A stretch of DNA of 64,000 nucleotides from Caulobacter sp. (GTDB lineage Bacteria; Pseudomonadota; Alphaproteobacteria; Caulobacterales; Caulobacteraceae), in assembly GCA_016125585.1 (NCBI GenBank), contig WGLL01000005.1:682001-746000 (forward strand), written 5' to 3'. This document shows, one piece after another, positions 25,217 through 34,413 of this stretch. The position numbers were made by a program, and so were the translations under genes. Below the pieces are notes generated by a model. The model was given only the letters and a program-made list of their open reading frames with translations, did no database searches and had not been told where the DNA came from. How positions within the stretch are numbered: position 1 is the stretch's first letter; each line of letters starts with the position of its first letter.

Positions 25217-27229
25217 ATGACTGCTCAACCCATCGAAACCGTCGTCCCCGCGCCGCAGCACGGCGCGGAGATCAGCGTGCCGCTGAACCGGCTCAAGGCC
25301 TCGCCGAAGAACGCGAGGAAGACCCCGCACGCGCCCGCGACCATCGAGGCGCTCGCTGCGTCCATCAAGGCCAAGGGGGTGTTGCAGCCGCCCGTGGTCG
25401 AGATCGAGCGGAACGGGGAGGGCGCGCCGACCGGCGCCTACCTCGTCACCATCGGCGAGGGGCGCCGTCAGGCGCTCCGGCTGCTGGCCAAGCGCAAGCA
25501 GATCAAGCGGACCCACCCGGTGCGGGTCATCGTGGACGCCGACAACGACGCCCACGAGATCAGCCTCGACGAGAACGTCACCCGCGAGGCCATGCATCCC
25601 GCCGATCAGCTCGAGGCCTTCCGGCGGCTGGCCGAGGAGCGGGGCTACGGGCCGGAGGAGATCGCCGCCCGCTTTGGCGTCTCGGCCCATGTCGTGCGCC
25701 AGCGGCTGCGGCTCGGCGCGGTCGCCCCGGACCTGATCGCCGCCTATCGCGGCGGCGGCGTCACCCTGGACCAACTTATGGCCTTCGCGGTCAGCGAAGA
25801 TCATGAGCGCCAGCGGCAGGTGTTCGACCAGATCGGGCCGCATACGCCCGCCTACGCCATCCGCCGCGCCATGACGGAGGCCAAGGTTCAGGTCGAGGAC
25901 CGGCGGGTCCGGTTCGTCGGCGTCGAGGCCTACGCCGAGGCGGGCGGAGCGGTGCTGCGCGACCTCTTCACCGAGGACGGCGGCGGCTGGCTGGAGGACG
26001 TGGTCCTGCTCGACCAGCTGGTCGCCGACAAGCTGGCCGGTCTGGCCGAAGAGGTCCGGACGCAGGAGGGCTGGAAGTGGGCGCAGGCCCATCCCGACTT
26101 CCCGCACGGCCTCGGCTTGGGCCGGGTCTATCCAGAGGCGGTCGCGCGGTCGGAGGAGGACGTGGCGGCGGTCGCCGCCCTGTCGGAGGAGTATGACCGG
26201 CTCGTTTCGGAGACGGACGCCGCCGAGATGCTGCCGCCCGAGGTCGACGCCCGGCTGGAGGAAATCGACAAGGCCTTGCAGGCCTTAGGCCCGGACTTCG
26301 CCTATCGGCCCGACGATCTGGCTCGGGCGGGCGTGATCGTCACCCTCGGCCATGACGGCGTGGCCCGCTTCGAGCGCGGTCTTGTCAGGCTGGAGGACGC
26401 CTTGCCGGAGCCGGAGGAGACGGCGCAGGCCGACGCCGAAGGCGGCGGCGAGGCGGAGGACGACGCCCCCGTCGGCGACACGGCGGGCGCCGAACCGGGC
26501 GCGGACGAGGGGCTGGCGCCGCTCTCTGAGAAGCTGGTGCTCGACCTGACGGCGCATCGCACGGCGGGCCTGCGCGATGCGCTGGCGGCGGATGCGAACA
26601 TGGCCCTCGTGGTGGTGGTCCACGCCTTCGCCCTGCAGGTCTTCTATCCGCCTTATGACCAGCCGACCGTGTTGCAGGTCCGGCTGGGCGTCATGGGGCT
26701 GGAGCGGTATGCGCCCGGCGTCGGCGAAGGCCCCGCCGGACGGCGCATCGCCGAACGTGGCGAGGCGTGGGCGGCGCGCCTGCCCAACGCGGCGCGCGAC
26801 CTCTGGGCAGCGCTGGCGGCCATGCCGCCCTCGGACCTGCTGGACCTGCTGGCGCATTGCGCCTCGCTGGCGGTCAACGCCGTCCGCGACCCGCACGACC
26901 GCAGGCCGGGCGCGTGGGGCCATGCCGAGGTGTTGGCGACGGCGCTCGGGCTGGATATGACCACGATGTGGACGGCGACCGCCGCGTCCTACTTCGGCCG
27001 GGTGTCCAAGGCGCGGGTGCTGGAGGCGGTGACGGAAGGCGTCGGCCAGTCCGACGCCGACCGGATCGCCGGGATGAAGAAGGCGGACATGGCCGAGGCG
27101 GCGGAGACGCTGATCGCCGGGAAGGGTTGGCTGCCGCCGCTGTTGCGGACGGCCGTGCCTGAGCCGGAGACGCCGCACGGTGACGCTTCGACGTCGGATG
27201 ACGACGCCTATTCGTTCGCGGCGGAATAG
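25217..27229 (+). CDS. Large ParB-family protein of the element backbone
   Basis: A 670-residue protein starting at ATG 25217, six bases after AAAGGAGG. The ParB-like domain has SPKNARKTPH (box-I region), TIGEGRRQALRLLAKRK, DENVTREAMHPADQLEAF and a helix-turn-helix (GPEEIAARFGVSAHVVRQRL). The remaining ~450 residues are acidic and helical, with an Asp/Glu-rich linker near residues 400-440. ParB proteins of this size, with no ParA next to them, are core genes of many alphaproteobacterial integrative elements and plasmids. A role in element maintenance or gene control is inferred. A terminator follows directly. Confidence 0.87.
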   Translation: MTAQPIETVVPAPQHGAEISVPLNRLKASPKNARKTPHAPATIEALAASIKAKGVLQPPVVEIERNGEGAPTGAYLVTIGEGRRQALRLLAKRKQIKRTHPVRVIVDADNDAHEISLDENVTREAMHPADQLEAFRRLAEERGYGPEEIAARFGVSAHVVRQRLRLGAVAPDLIAAYRGGGVTLDQLMAFAVSEDHERQRQVFDQIGPHTPAYAIRRAMTEAKVQVEDRRVRFVGVEAYAEAGGAVLRDLFTEDGGGWLEDVVLLDQLVADKLAGLAEEVRTQEGWKWAQAHPDFPHGLGLGRVYPEAVARSEEDVAAVAALSEEYDRLVSETDAAEMLPPEVDARLEEIDKALQALGPDFAYRPDDLARAGVIVTLGHDGVARFERGLVRLEDALPEPEETAQADAEGGGEAEDDAPVGDTAGAEPGADEGLAPLSEKLVLDLTAHRTAGLRDALAADANMALVVVVHAFALQVFYPPYDQPTVLQVRLGVMGLERYAPGVGEGPAGRRIAERGEAWAARLPNAARDLWAALAAMPPSDLLDLLAHCASLAVNAVRDPHDRRPGAWGHAEVLATALGLDMTTMWTATAASYFGRVSKARVLEAVTEGVGQSDADRIAGMKKADMAEAAETLIAGKGWLPPLLRTAVPEPETPHGDASTSDDDAYSFAAE

Positions 27230-27256
27230 CGAGAGGGAGAGGCAGAAGGAAAACTC

Positions 27257-27290
27257 GGCCGCGCACCCTTTGGGGTGCGCGGCCTTTCAT
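27257..27290 (+). terminator. Rho-independent-type terminator after parB
   Basis: A perfect 12-base stem, GGCCGCGCACCC at 27257-27268 with GGGTGCGCGGCC at 27273-27284, a four-base loop and a short T stretch (TTTCATT). It lies 28 bases after the parB stop and separates the backbone gene from the defence cargo that follows. Confidence 0.75.
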
Positions 27291-27350
27291 TGTATCGAGG
27301 CCCATCCATGGACCGTCGCCAGCATGTGCAGGCTGGGCTAGGTCAAGGTC

Positions 27351-28961
27351 ATGGACGAGACTCCGAAAATCGATCTGCCGCTCGACGGCGTGCTCGATGA
27401 GGCTTCTGCGAAGGAGCTGTTCGACACGCTGATGGGGCTGCCTGCTCCCGAGACCGTCGCCGCTTCGGAGGCGATCAACCGGCTCGGGCTCCTTGTCGAT
27501 CTGTCAGACGATTTTGATAGTGCGGCCGGCAATGATCGCGCGCTCGCCTGGGCCGAAGTCATCAACGGGTGGGAACTGACCGACGGGGATCGCGTCCTGC
27601 TTCACTACTTCTGGGCCAATGCCTGGGCGGGTCGTCAGCACCGTCTTCATCACGATCTAAATGCGGTTTGGGCATGGGAGCAACTTGAGGTCTCGCAGCA
27701 GATCCTCAATCTCAGAATGGCCCTCGGTAGCCCGGCCTTCCATTCGCTGGAGAAGGTTCGCCAGTGCCAGATTCTCACCAATCTCGCCAATCAGCTGAAT
27801 ACGACCGGCCGGTTCGTCGAAGCGCTCGAATTCTGGGCCAAGGCGCTCGCCATCGATCCGCACTTCTGGATGGCGCAGGGCAATCGCGCCTACGCCCTGA
27901 TGCACTATGCTCGCTGTCTTTATGACGACGGCCATCGAGGCGTGTTCTTCGTAGCGGCTCGGGACGGGTTTGTTGACGCTGTCGCGAATGAGCGGACGTT
28001 CGACCCAGGCGGTCACCCCCACGCTGCGGCGCAGTTCGCAGCGATGCAGGCCGATCTCGACGCCGGACTCGATATCGAAGGTCTCAGGGCGGATATCGAC
28101 CTGAAAGGGCACTCGCTCGGTCGAGGCAAGACCGAGGTCGCCTATCGCCGCTGGGCGCTGCGCGAGCGACTCTTCCTCAATCCACTCAACGATCTCGGGG
28201 CCGATCCGATCGCGGCCAACGATGTCTTGAATCTTCCAACCTTTCGACTGCCGATCCATGAGCCGCCGGAGGTCGTCGGCCTCTACAATCAGATGAAACA
28301 GGAGTTCGCTTCGGCTCGCTGGCTTCTTTACGAAGCGCTCCAGGACAGCGGGCCTCACTTGTCCGATCGCGGCGTGCTCCTGCTCAATACCTTGGACTAT
28401 CCGGCCTACTCGCTGGCGGTCGAGAAGCTGAAGTTCGCCTTCCGGGCGGCCTATTCGATCTTCGACAAGATCGGCTTTTTCCTGAACCACTACCTCCAGC
28501 TTGGCGAGAAGCCCGGCGCCATCGATTTCAAACGCGTGTGGAAGCAGAAGGATGGAACGATCCGTCCCGCCTTCGCGGGCACCCGAAACCTGCCATTTCG
28601 AGGTCTCTATTGGCTCAGCAAGGACCTGTTCGAAGAGAGGGGCGACATTCTTGAGCCCGATGTCCGCGCGCTAAAGAATCTGCGCAATCACCTCGAACAC
28701 CGCTACGTGAAAGTGCACGACATGACGCCGACGCCTCGCCCCGGCGTTGTGGGAGACATTTTCACCGACACCCTCGCCCTATCAATCGGTCGCAGCGACT
28801 TTCAGGCCAAGACGCTGCGAGTACTCAAGCTGGCCCGTGCGGCTCTCACCTACCTGTCATTGGGGATGCACATGGAGGAGATCCGTCGTGAGGGTGCAGA
28901 CTCCCACACGGTCGCCGGACCGATGTTCTTCACTACCGTTCGTGACGATTGGAAGTGGTGA
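27351..28961 (+). CDS. LA2681-like HEPN protein with TPR-like N-terminus
   Basis: A 536-residue protein starting at ATG 27351. The middle has TPR-like repeats (TNLANQLNTTGRFVEALEFW, ALAIDPHFWMAQGNRAYAL). The C-terminal HEPN domain carries the R-x4-H motif in LRNHLEHRY at residues ~445-450. Both features match the LA2681-type HEPN family. HEPN proteins are commonly RNases in toxin or abortive-infection systems. It is the first gene of the 27-39 kb cargo and is separated from parB by a terminator, so it presumably has its own promoter. Confidence 0.75.
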   Translation: MDETPKIDLPLDGVLDEASAKELFDTLMGLPAPETVAASEAINRLGLLVDLSDDFDSAAGNDRALAWAEVINGWELTDGDRVLLHYFWANAWAGRQHRLHHDLNAVWAWEQLEVSQQILNLRMALGSPAFHSLEKVRQCQILTNLANQLNTTGRFVEALEFWAKALAIDPHFWMAQGNRAYALMHYARCLYDDGHRGVFFVAARDGFVDAVANERTFDPGGHPHAAAQFAAMQADLDAGLDIEGLRADIDLKGHSLGRGKTEVAYRRWALRERLFLNPLNDLGADPIAANDVLNLPTFRLPIHEPPEVVGLYNQMKQEFASARWLLYEALQDSGPHLSDRGVLLLNTLDYPAYSLAVEKLKFAFRAAYSIFDKIGFFLNHYLQLGEKPGAIDFKRVWKQKDGTIRPAFAGTRNLPFRGLYWLSKDLFEERGDILEPDVRALKNLRNHLEHRYVKVHDMTPTPRPGVVGDIFTDTLALSIGRSDFQAKTLRVLKLARAALTYLSLGMHMEEIRREGADSHTVAGPMFFTTVRDDWKW

Positions 28962-29103
28962 TGGTCTGCCAGAACCCCCGCTCGTTGCCTAAGCGGCGCG
29001 GGGTAGGCGGCCGAGTTCCGATTGATGCCTAGGGTTGCGGTGTAGGCAGCAGCTTGGTCAAAGTCGCCACCGGTGCAGACGCGCTGACGGGGGACATATA
29101 CAG

Positions 29104-30006
29104 ATGCATAGCACGCCACCGTTCGACACGTTTCAGACGAGGTACAGAGCGACTGCGCCCCTGACGAAGATTGCTGGTCCGCAACTCCAGCAATTCTTCA
29201 ACAGCGCTGCGGTCTTCGTGACCTCCGACATCCTATCGGGCCTGATCTCGTCGTTCGATGCGGTGAAGTACGACACGGTCAATGAGGTCATTGCTACGGC
29301 TCACCGCCAAACAGCCATGGAACTGGGGCGGCCGGCGCTCTTTCGAATGACGCAGCAGATTCTCGAATGGAACACCTGCTTCATCGACGACGTCGGCCAC
29401 TATTTGGTTGGCGGGCGGAACGATGCCGCTGACCGGCTTTCTTTTCTCGAATACCTGCTCTTCTACATCTCGACACAGAATCGAGGCCACTGGTCAGCGG
29501 TCGAGGACCGCATAGGTCGTTTCCTTCAGGCCGCCTCAATCCCGCTGCGATACCGGAATCTTCAGTTCCAGCCGCTGGACGACGAACGTTTGCTGACCGA
29601 GGTCACAGAGCCGTTCTGGCAGACCGTCGAGGATGCCCATTGGAAGACAGTCCGGACCGATATGGAGCAAGCCTTTAGGCAGCGAGATGGGGGCGGACCC
29701 AATGCGGCTCTCTTTGCGGCGAAGGCTCTCGAGAGCGCCATCAAGATCATCAGCGACGACCGCGGTTTTACCACAGGGAGGGAAAAAGGGGCGGCAGCTT
29801 TCGTCGACAATCTGGTGAGCGCTCGCAATGGCCGGCTCATCGCGCCCTGGGAAGGGGACATGATGAAGCGGCTCTTTTCGGATGTCCGGAACCCGGAGGC
29901 CCACGGCGCCGGCAGCAATCCTCAGCCGGAACTCGACACGCATCAGGTCGCCTGGGTCATCGAGTTCTGCATGATTTCGATAAAAGGGCTGATTGCGCGT
30001 GCGTGA
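29104..30006 (+). CDS. AbiJ-like abortive infection protein (HEPN)
   Basis: A 300-residue protein; ATG 29104 is the likely start. The C-terminal half resembles the Abi-like C-terminal/AbiJ region: ALFAAKALESAIKIISDDRG, then MKRLFSDVRNPEAHGAG, where Arg262-x4-His267 is a HEPN active-site motif. N-terminal ~150 residues are helical and unassigned. AbiJ of Lactococcus blocks phage growth through host death or dormancy. The gene overlaps the 5' end of the SNase lipoprotein gene by a few bases, an unusual coupling. Confidence 0.7.
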   Translation: MHSTPPFDTFQTRYRATAPLTKIAGPQLQQFFNSAAVFVTSDILSGLISSFDAVKYDTVNEVIATAHRQTAMELGRPALFRMTQQILEWNTCFIDDVGHYLVGGRNDAADRLSFLEYLLFYISTQNRGHWSAVEDRIGRFLQAASIPLRYRNLQFQPLDDERLLTEVTEPFWQTVEDAHWKTVRTDMEQAFRQRDGGGPNAALFAAKALESAIKIISDDRGFTTGREKGAAAFVDNLVSARNGRLIAPWEGDMMKRLFSDVRNPEAHGAGSNPQPELDTHQVAWVIEFCMISIKGLIARA

Positions 30007-30508
30007 GAGACCGATAGCGAGACTATTTGCATGCGTTGGGTTGGCGCTTGGGTTGGGTGCCTGCGGGCCGGTGGCCCCGTCGATTGAAGGCCGTGCCTCG
30101 GTCATCGACGGCGACACGCTGGATATCCATGGACGCCGCATCCGACTGTGGGGCGTCGATGCGCCCGAAGGTCGTCAGGATTGCCAGGTCGATGGCCGCG
30201 CCTATCGGTGTGGTCAGCTTGCCGCCAATCGGCTGGATCAGCGTCTCCAGGGGAAAGTGGTGTCCTGCTTCGAGAAGGACATCGACCGTTATGATCGCAT
30301 GATCGCGCAATGCGACGTCGACGGAGAAGACGTGGGCGGCTGGCTCGTTCGGCAGGGCCTGGCGGTCCGTTACGCACGTTACGCCGGCACGGCCTATTTG
30401 ATCGAAGAGGCGGCGGCCCGCCGCGACCAGGCTGGCGTCTGGGCTGGGACCTTCGAGCAGCCGGAAGATTGGCGTCGGGAGGACCGCGATGCCCGTTCGG
30501 GAGATTGA
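29999..30508 (+). CDS. Thermonuclease (SNase-like) lipoprotein
   Basis: About 169 residues from GTG 29999 (TTG 29993 also possible). The N-terminus is a lipoprotein signal, FACVGLALGLGACGP, with the lipobox cysteine in LGAC, so the product should be anchored in the periplasm. The SNase core shows SVIDGDTLDIHGRRIRLWGV, DAPEGRQDC and DRYDRMIAQC, with the conserved Asp, Arg and Glu residues. It begins inside the end of the AbiJ-like gene and its last 20 bases overlap the next gene. It may degrade incoming DNA or serve nutrition; the coupling to defence genes is suggestive only. Confidence 0.85.
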   Translation: MRERPIARLFACVGLALGLGACGPVAPSIEGRASVIDGDTLDIHGRRIRLWGVDAPEGRQDCQVDGRAYRCGQLAANRLDQRLQGKVVSCFEKDIDRYDRMIAQCDVDGEDVGGWLVRQGLAVRYARYAGTAYLIEEAAARRDQAGVWAGTFEQPEDWRREDRDARSGD

Positions 30509-31862
30509 GGAGCGGCGCTTTAACGCGCTCGCTGGCTACACCCGCGATCCCCGGCTCGTGGCGATCGTGCAGGAGTACGCCTGGTTCGAGACGGATGATG
30601 GTCGGGTTGTGGGCATGCTCACTTGGGACAGGGTCGATCGGGACTTTGGCTGGATCGCGCTTGGTCGCGACGAACGGGGACAACTCCGGGCCATCGACGT
30701 CAACAGTTCCCTGACCACCACCGGAGAGGCCCGCAGCGAACTCGTCGCGGCGATGGAACGCTGGCAGGCCGGGCCCGATGTGGACATGCACCAGGGCGAG
30801 GACGATGGGCCGCCCGTCGACTTCTTCGCGCCGATAACCCCGGAAGCTGATCAGCATCCCATCTTCCGGGTGCTGCGAACTGATCCCCGCTACTCTCCAG
30901 CTCGAGAGCTCATCGCCGCCATGATGCGTTATCATCGCGACGTCGATGGTAACTTCATCCAGCAGTTTCAGACCGTTGCGTTCGATGCCCGCCTCTGGGA
31001 GCTTTATCTCTTTGCCACCTTCACGGAACTGGGCTTCGTTCAGGTCGGGGAGGGATCCGCGCCCGACTTCATCCTGGCTGGCCTGCGGGGCGGCTTTGGG
31101 GTCGAAGCCACGACCGCCAATCCACCACAGGGAGGCGCCGCTCTTCCCGAACTGAACGCCGACACGCTCAGCGACTACATCGGCAACTACGTGCCGATAA
31201 AACTAGCTCGGCCGCTCAAGAAGAAGCTTCGCAAGCCAGAGCCCTATTGGGCGGCGCCCGGAATGGAGGGCTTGCCGTTCGCCATCGCGCTGCAGGACTT
31301 TCACGCCCCCGGGTCGATGCGCATGATCGTACCGGCGGCGACAGAGTATGTGTTCGGCGTGCGCCATTCGATGGAGGACGGCCAGCGCCGGATCGAATGG
31401 ATCAACAAGCACAGCCAGGGAGCTCTCGAGGAGGCTAGCGGCTTCTTTCGCTTTCCCAACGCCGAGAACGTCAGCGCCGTGATCGTCAATCCTCAGGGTA
31501 CGTTGGTGAAGTTCAATCGCATGGGCCTTCTGGCGGGCTTTGGTGATCCGAGAGTGCGCATGGTTCGGACAGGCGTCCGCCGCCATGACGGCGACCTTGA
31601 CCCACGGCCGCGCCCCTTCACCGACCAGGTACACGAGCCGGGCTATGCCGAGACTTGGGTCGAAGGGATGGTGGTGCTGCACAACCCGGCGGCACGCATA
31701 CGGTTGGATCGAGACCTTATCCGAGGGGCGACCCACGAGTTTCTCCAACCCGATGGGCGCATCATGTCGGGATTGCCCGATGAGCCCCCGCCGTATTTCT
31801 CGCAGACGTACGTCATGCTCGACGGCGATGACCTCGAGCAGGCCGATGTCCAGAGCGACTAG
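30489..31862 (+). CDS. Unknown protein with a PD-(D/E)XK-like core, 457 aa
   Basis: Starts at ATG 30489, overlapping the SNase gene by 20 bases. Residues ~165-215 read RLWELYLFATFTELGFVQV, then SAPDFILAG and GFGVEATTAN. The order helix with Glu, then P-D, then a strand with E-x-T resembles a PD-(D/E)XK fold in which the usual Lys is replaced. Proteins like this are sometimes labelled glycosaminoglycan attachment proteins, a name without functional meaning in bacteria. The remaining sequence is unassigned. Nuclease-like ancestry is my inference, with moderate support. Confidence 0.6.
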   Translation: MPVREIEERRFNALAGYTRDPRLVAIVQEYAWFETDDGRVVGMLTWDRVDRDFGWIALGRDERGQLRAIDVNSSLTTTGEARSELVAAMERWQAGPDVDMHQGEDDGPPVDFFAPITPEADQHPIFRVLRTDPRYSPARELIAAMMRYHRDVDGNFIQQFQTVAFDARLWELYLFATFTELGFVQVGEGSAPDFILAGLRGGFGVEATTANPPQGGAALPELNADTLSDYIGNYVPIKLARPLKKKLRKPEPYWAAPGMEGLPFAIALQDFHAPGSMRMIVPAATEYVFGVRHSMEDGQRRIEWINKHSQGALEEASGFFRFPNAENVSAVIVNPQGTLVKFNRMGLLAGFGDPRVRMVRTGVRRHDGDLDPRPRPFTDQVHEPGYAETWVEGMVVLHNPAARIRLDRDLIRGATHEFLQPDGRIMSGLPDEPPPYFSQTYVMLDGDDLEQADVQSD

Positions 31863-31935
31863 GGACGGAATCCGCCGGTACGACCGAATCTGACGATGGT
31901 GCCGGCTAGACTTTCCTTTTTGGGACGCTTGCTGA

Positions 31936-33450
31936 ATGCTGCCTACCACCATCGTCATTCCAGATTTCAGCGCGGCATCCGACGAGATGCTCGAGGCGGC
32001 CTTGCCGCGGCTGGACGGTGCCTGGAGCGCCCAGACCAAGGCGATGCTTCGGGCGTTTGGGTTGCAGCGTCTCGACCTCAACCACAATTGGGCGGGCACG
32101 CCACGCGCATGGTTCTGTCCCGCGTGTCGGCGGCTCAAATCGCATCTCCCGCGCCCGACGCCGGCCGGGGTTCTCATCTGCCATTTGGAATGGCACCACG
32201 ATCATCTGAGGGATTACGGCAAGCGCGAACTCCGCAAGCGGTCGCCGATGCCGACCGAGCCGAAAGATCGGGCGGGGTTCTTTCGCGCCGTGGATGCATG
32301 CAAGGACATCACGGCCCGCTTCTTCACCACCCTCATATGCAAGGATTGCAATGCCGCCGAGGGGTTGGCGAAGGCGTCCCTGAAGGGAATCGTCCATCCA
32401 GACTTCAGCTTCTCGCCGACGGAAATCCAGCGGTTCATCACCGTGCGGCCGAACACGCCGCATGATGTCGATTTCGATGCGGCCAAAGCGGTATGGGAAG
32501 AAGTCGCCGAGGACGTCGCGGACCGTGTCGCATTTGTCGATATTCTGAGCCGCAGGGTCGCGGACGGTCGTCATCGGACCCAAGGGGCACCGCCAGACTT
32601 CCATCGCGGCTATGGACTGGGCGAAGTGATGGTCAACATCGCCCAAAGTCAGGGCGTTTCGGCGGGAAGGGTCTTCGCTCTGACGTCGGCCCTGACCGCT
32701 CGATCTGCTCGTTCGGACGGGTTTGGCAGTTCGCTCAAGGCAAAGGTGCGACCGGCGCGCACGCCGAACGCGTCGGATCTGGAGGCGTTCACAGTCTCCC
32801 AGGAGTCCGATTCTCCGTGGCGCCGGGTTCTCCAAACGTGGCGCTGCGAGGCCTGTGCGCGTGATCGGTCGGAGGTGCTGCGGATATCCAACGCAGGGCG
32901 GTGGTCCGGTCGGCTCCACAGGCACGCCGTTTTTGATGTGGAGGAGAATCCCGACGCGCGGTGGTGGCGAAATGGTTGGACGGATTCGGGCGTGACCGTG
33001 TTCGATCACCGATGGGTCTATATCTGCCAGGACTGCCGCCTGATCATCACAGATGCCAAGAAGAGCGGCGCGGACCTCTCGGACTATTGCCTCACGATCG
33101 ACGACCTGGCCGCCGTGCTGACCGACGTTCAGGCCAACCGCCGACATGAGGTCGACCTCGTTGCGGCTGCCGCCCGCGCAGACGACAACCTCGCCCTCGC
33201 CGATGCGGTTGGCGACTACTTCCGCCATCGCAGCCACGTCGTGGGTCTGGCCTATCGGCTAAAGCATCTTACCCAAGGTCTGCGACTGCCGGAGGCGGTC
33301 GCGATGGAATATCTCCTGGAGGATCTGGAGGCGGAGCACCTGATGGAGGAGCAGAAGGCGGACTATCTATCCTGGCTCCTGCGGGAGGCCGACCGGTTCC
33401 AGAAGAGCGATGTCGAGATGCGCCAACAGCTTTTTGAGGCAGAAGACTGA
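31936..33450 (+). CDS. Protein with two HNH/treble-clef-like zinc modules, 504 aa
   Basis: Starts at ATG 31936. The first module (residues ~60-140) has WFCPACRR, then HLEWHHDHLRDYG, then LICKDCNAAEG; CxxC, the histidine cluster and CxxCN fit an HNH nuclease. The second module (~300-375) has WRCEACARD, RLHRHAVFDV and VYICQDCRLII, the same cysteine/histidine pattern without the terminal Asn, so it may be structural. The C-terminus is helical. I do not recognise a named family. It lies in the defence block, tightly spaced with its neighbours. Confidence 0.65.
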   Translation: MLPTTIVIPDFSAASDEMLEAALPRLDGAWSAQTKAMLRAFGLQRLDLNHNWAGTPRAWFCPACRRLKSHLPRPTPAGVLICHLEWHHDHLRDYGKRELRKRSPMPTEPKDRAGFFRAVDACKDITARFFTTLICKDCNAAEGLAKASLKGIVHPDFSFSPTEIQRFITVRPNTPHDVDFDAAKAVWEEVAEDVADRVAFVDILSRRVADGRHRTQGAPPDFHRGYGLGEVMVNIAQSQGVSAGRVFALTSALTARSARSDGFGSSLKAKVRPARTPNASDLEAFTVSQESDSPWRRVLQTWRCEACARDRSEVLRISNAGRWSGRLHRHAVFDVEENPDARWWRNGWTDSGVTVFDHRWVYICQDCRLIITDAKKSGADLSDYCLTIDDLAAVLTDVQANRRHEVDLVAAAARADDNLALADAVGDYFRHRSHVVGLAYRLKHLTQGLRLPEAVAMEYLLEDLEAEHLMEEQKADYLSWLLREADRFQKSDVEMRQQLFEAED

Positions 33451-33504
33451 ATACGGGGCGCTGACAGCCTTGCTGTTGCACGCGCCATCGGTGAGACTCC
33501 CGTG

Positions 33505-34413
33505 ATGAATTCTCGTCTTGATCATCTTCCATCAGCGAAGCGCCACGAACTTCAGCATGTCGCTGAGATTCTGCGCACCTCCTTCGCCGAGGCGATCTCG
33601 ACCCGTCGTGCGCCGCGTCTGAAGGACGGCAAGCTCCTCAAGATCATCCTGTTCGGGTCGTATGCCCGCGGCGATTGGGTCGAGGACCCGATCGGGCGCT
33701 ACTTCTCCGATTTCGATCTGCTGGTCGTTGTCGACCACGAGGATCTGGTCGAGGACGAATTCTGGAGCGGCGCGGTCGAGCGCATTCTGGAGGAGACCGC
33801 GTCCGGCGAACGCCTGCGGACGCCGGTCACCTTCATCGTTCACAGCCTTGACGACGTAAACGAGCAGCTTAGGCGGGGGCGGTATTTCTTCGCTGATATC
33901 GCTCGAGATGGAGTCGTCCTTCTCGACACACCGATAGCCAAGCTTGAGAAGCCTGGGCAGATCTCGCCCGCAGTGGCACTGTCAGAGGCGGAAGCCCACT
34001 ATTCTGATTGGCTAGCCACTGCGGAAGGGTTTCGGGACACCGCTTCCTACTCGCGCAGTAAAGGGCGTTCGAAGGAGGCTGCGTTCCTTCTCCATCAGGC
34101 TACCGAGCGCCTCTATCATTGTGTCCTGTTGGTGCGGACCCTTTACAGCCCGAAGTCCCACAACATCGTCTTCCTCCGTCGTCGTTGCGAGGAGCTGGAC
34201 GCTCGCCTGGCTGCCGCTTGGCCACAGGAGGACAAGTTTCAACGCCGCTGCTTCGAACTCCTGCGCGCCGCCTATGTGAAGGCCCGCTACTCGCCCCACT
34301 ACCGGATCACCGACGCAGAGCTGACTTGGCTGAACGAGCGCATCCGAGTCCTGCGCGATCTAGTGAAAACGACCTGCGAGGAGCGTCTCGCCGAACTGGC
34401 GCGGCAGGCCTGA
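33505..34413 (+). CDS. Nucleotidyltransferase-HEPN fusion protein (MNT-HEPN)
   Basis: A 302-residue protein; ATG 33505 is preferred over GTG 33502. The N-terminal MNT domain has ILFGSYARGDW (Gly51-Ser52) and SDFDLLVVV, with Asp69 and Asp71 as metal ligands. The C-terminal HEPN domain (~160-290) has AAFLLHQATERLYHCVLLV and YVKARYSPHY. In two-gene MNT/HEPN toxin-antitoxin pairs the MNT enzyme adds nucleotides to the HEPN RNase to silence it; here both are in one chain. The stop overlaps the start of the 194-residue gene (TGATG), making it the first gene of a tight trio. Confidence 0.82.
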   Translation: MNSRLDHLPSAKRHELQHVAEILRTSFAEAISTRRAPRLKDGKLLKIILFGSYARGDWVEDPIGRYFSDFDLLVVVDHEDLVEDEFWSGAVERILEETASGERLRTPVTFIVHSLDDVNEQLRRGRYFFADIARDGVVLLDTPIAKLEKPGQISPAVALSEAEAHYSDWLATAEGFRDTASYSRSKGRSKEAAFLLHQATERLYHCVLLVRTLYSPKSHNIVFLRRRCEELDARLAAAWPQEDKFQRRCFELLRAAYVKARYSPHYRITDAELTWLNERIRVLRDLVKTTCEERLAELARQA

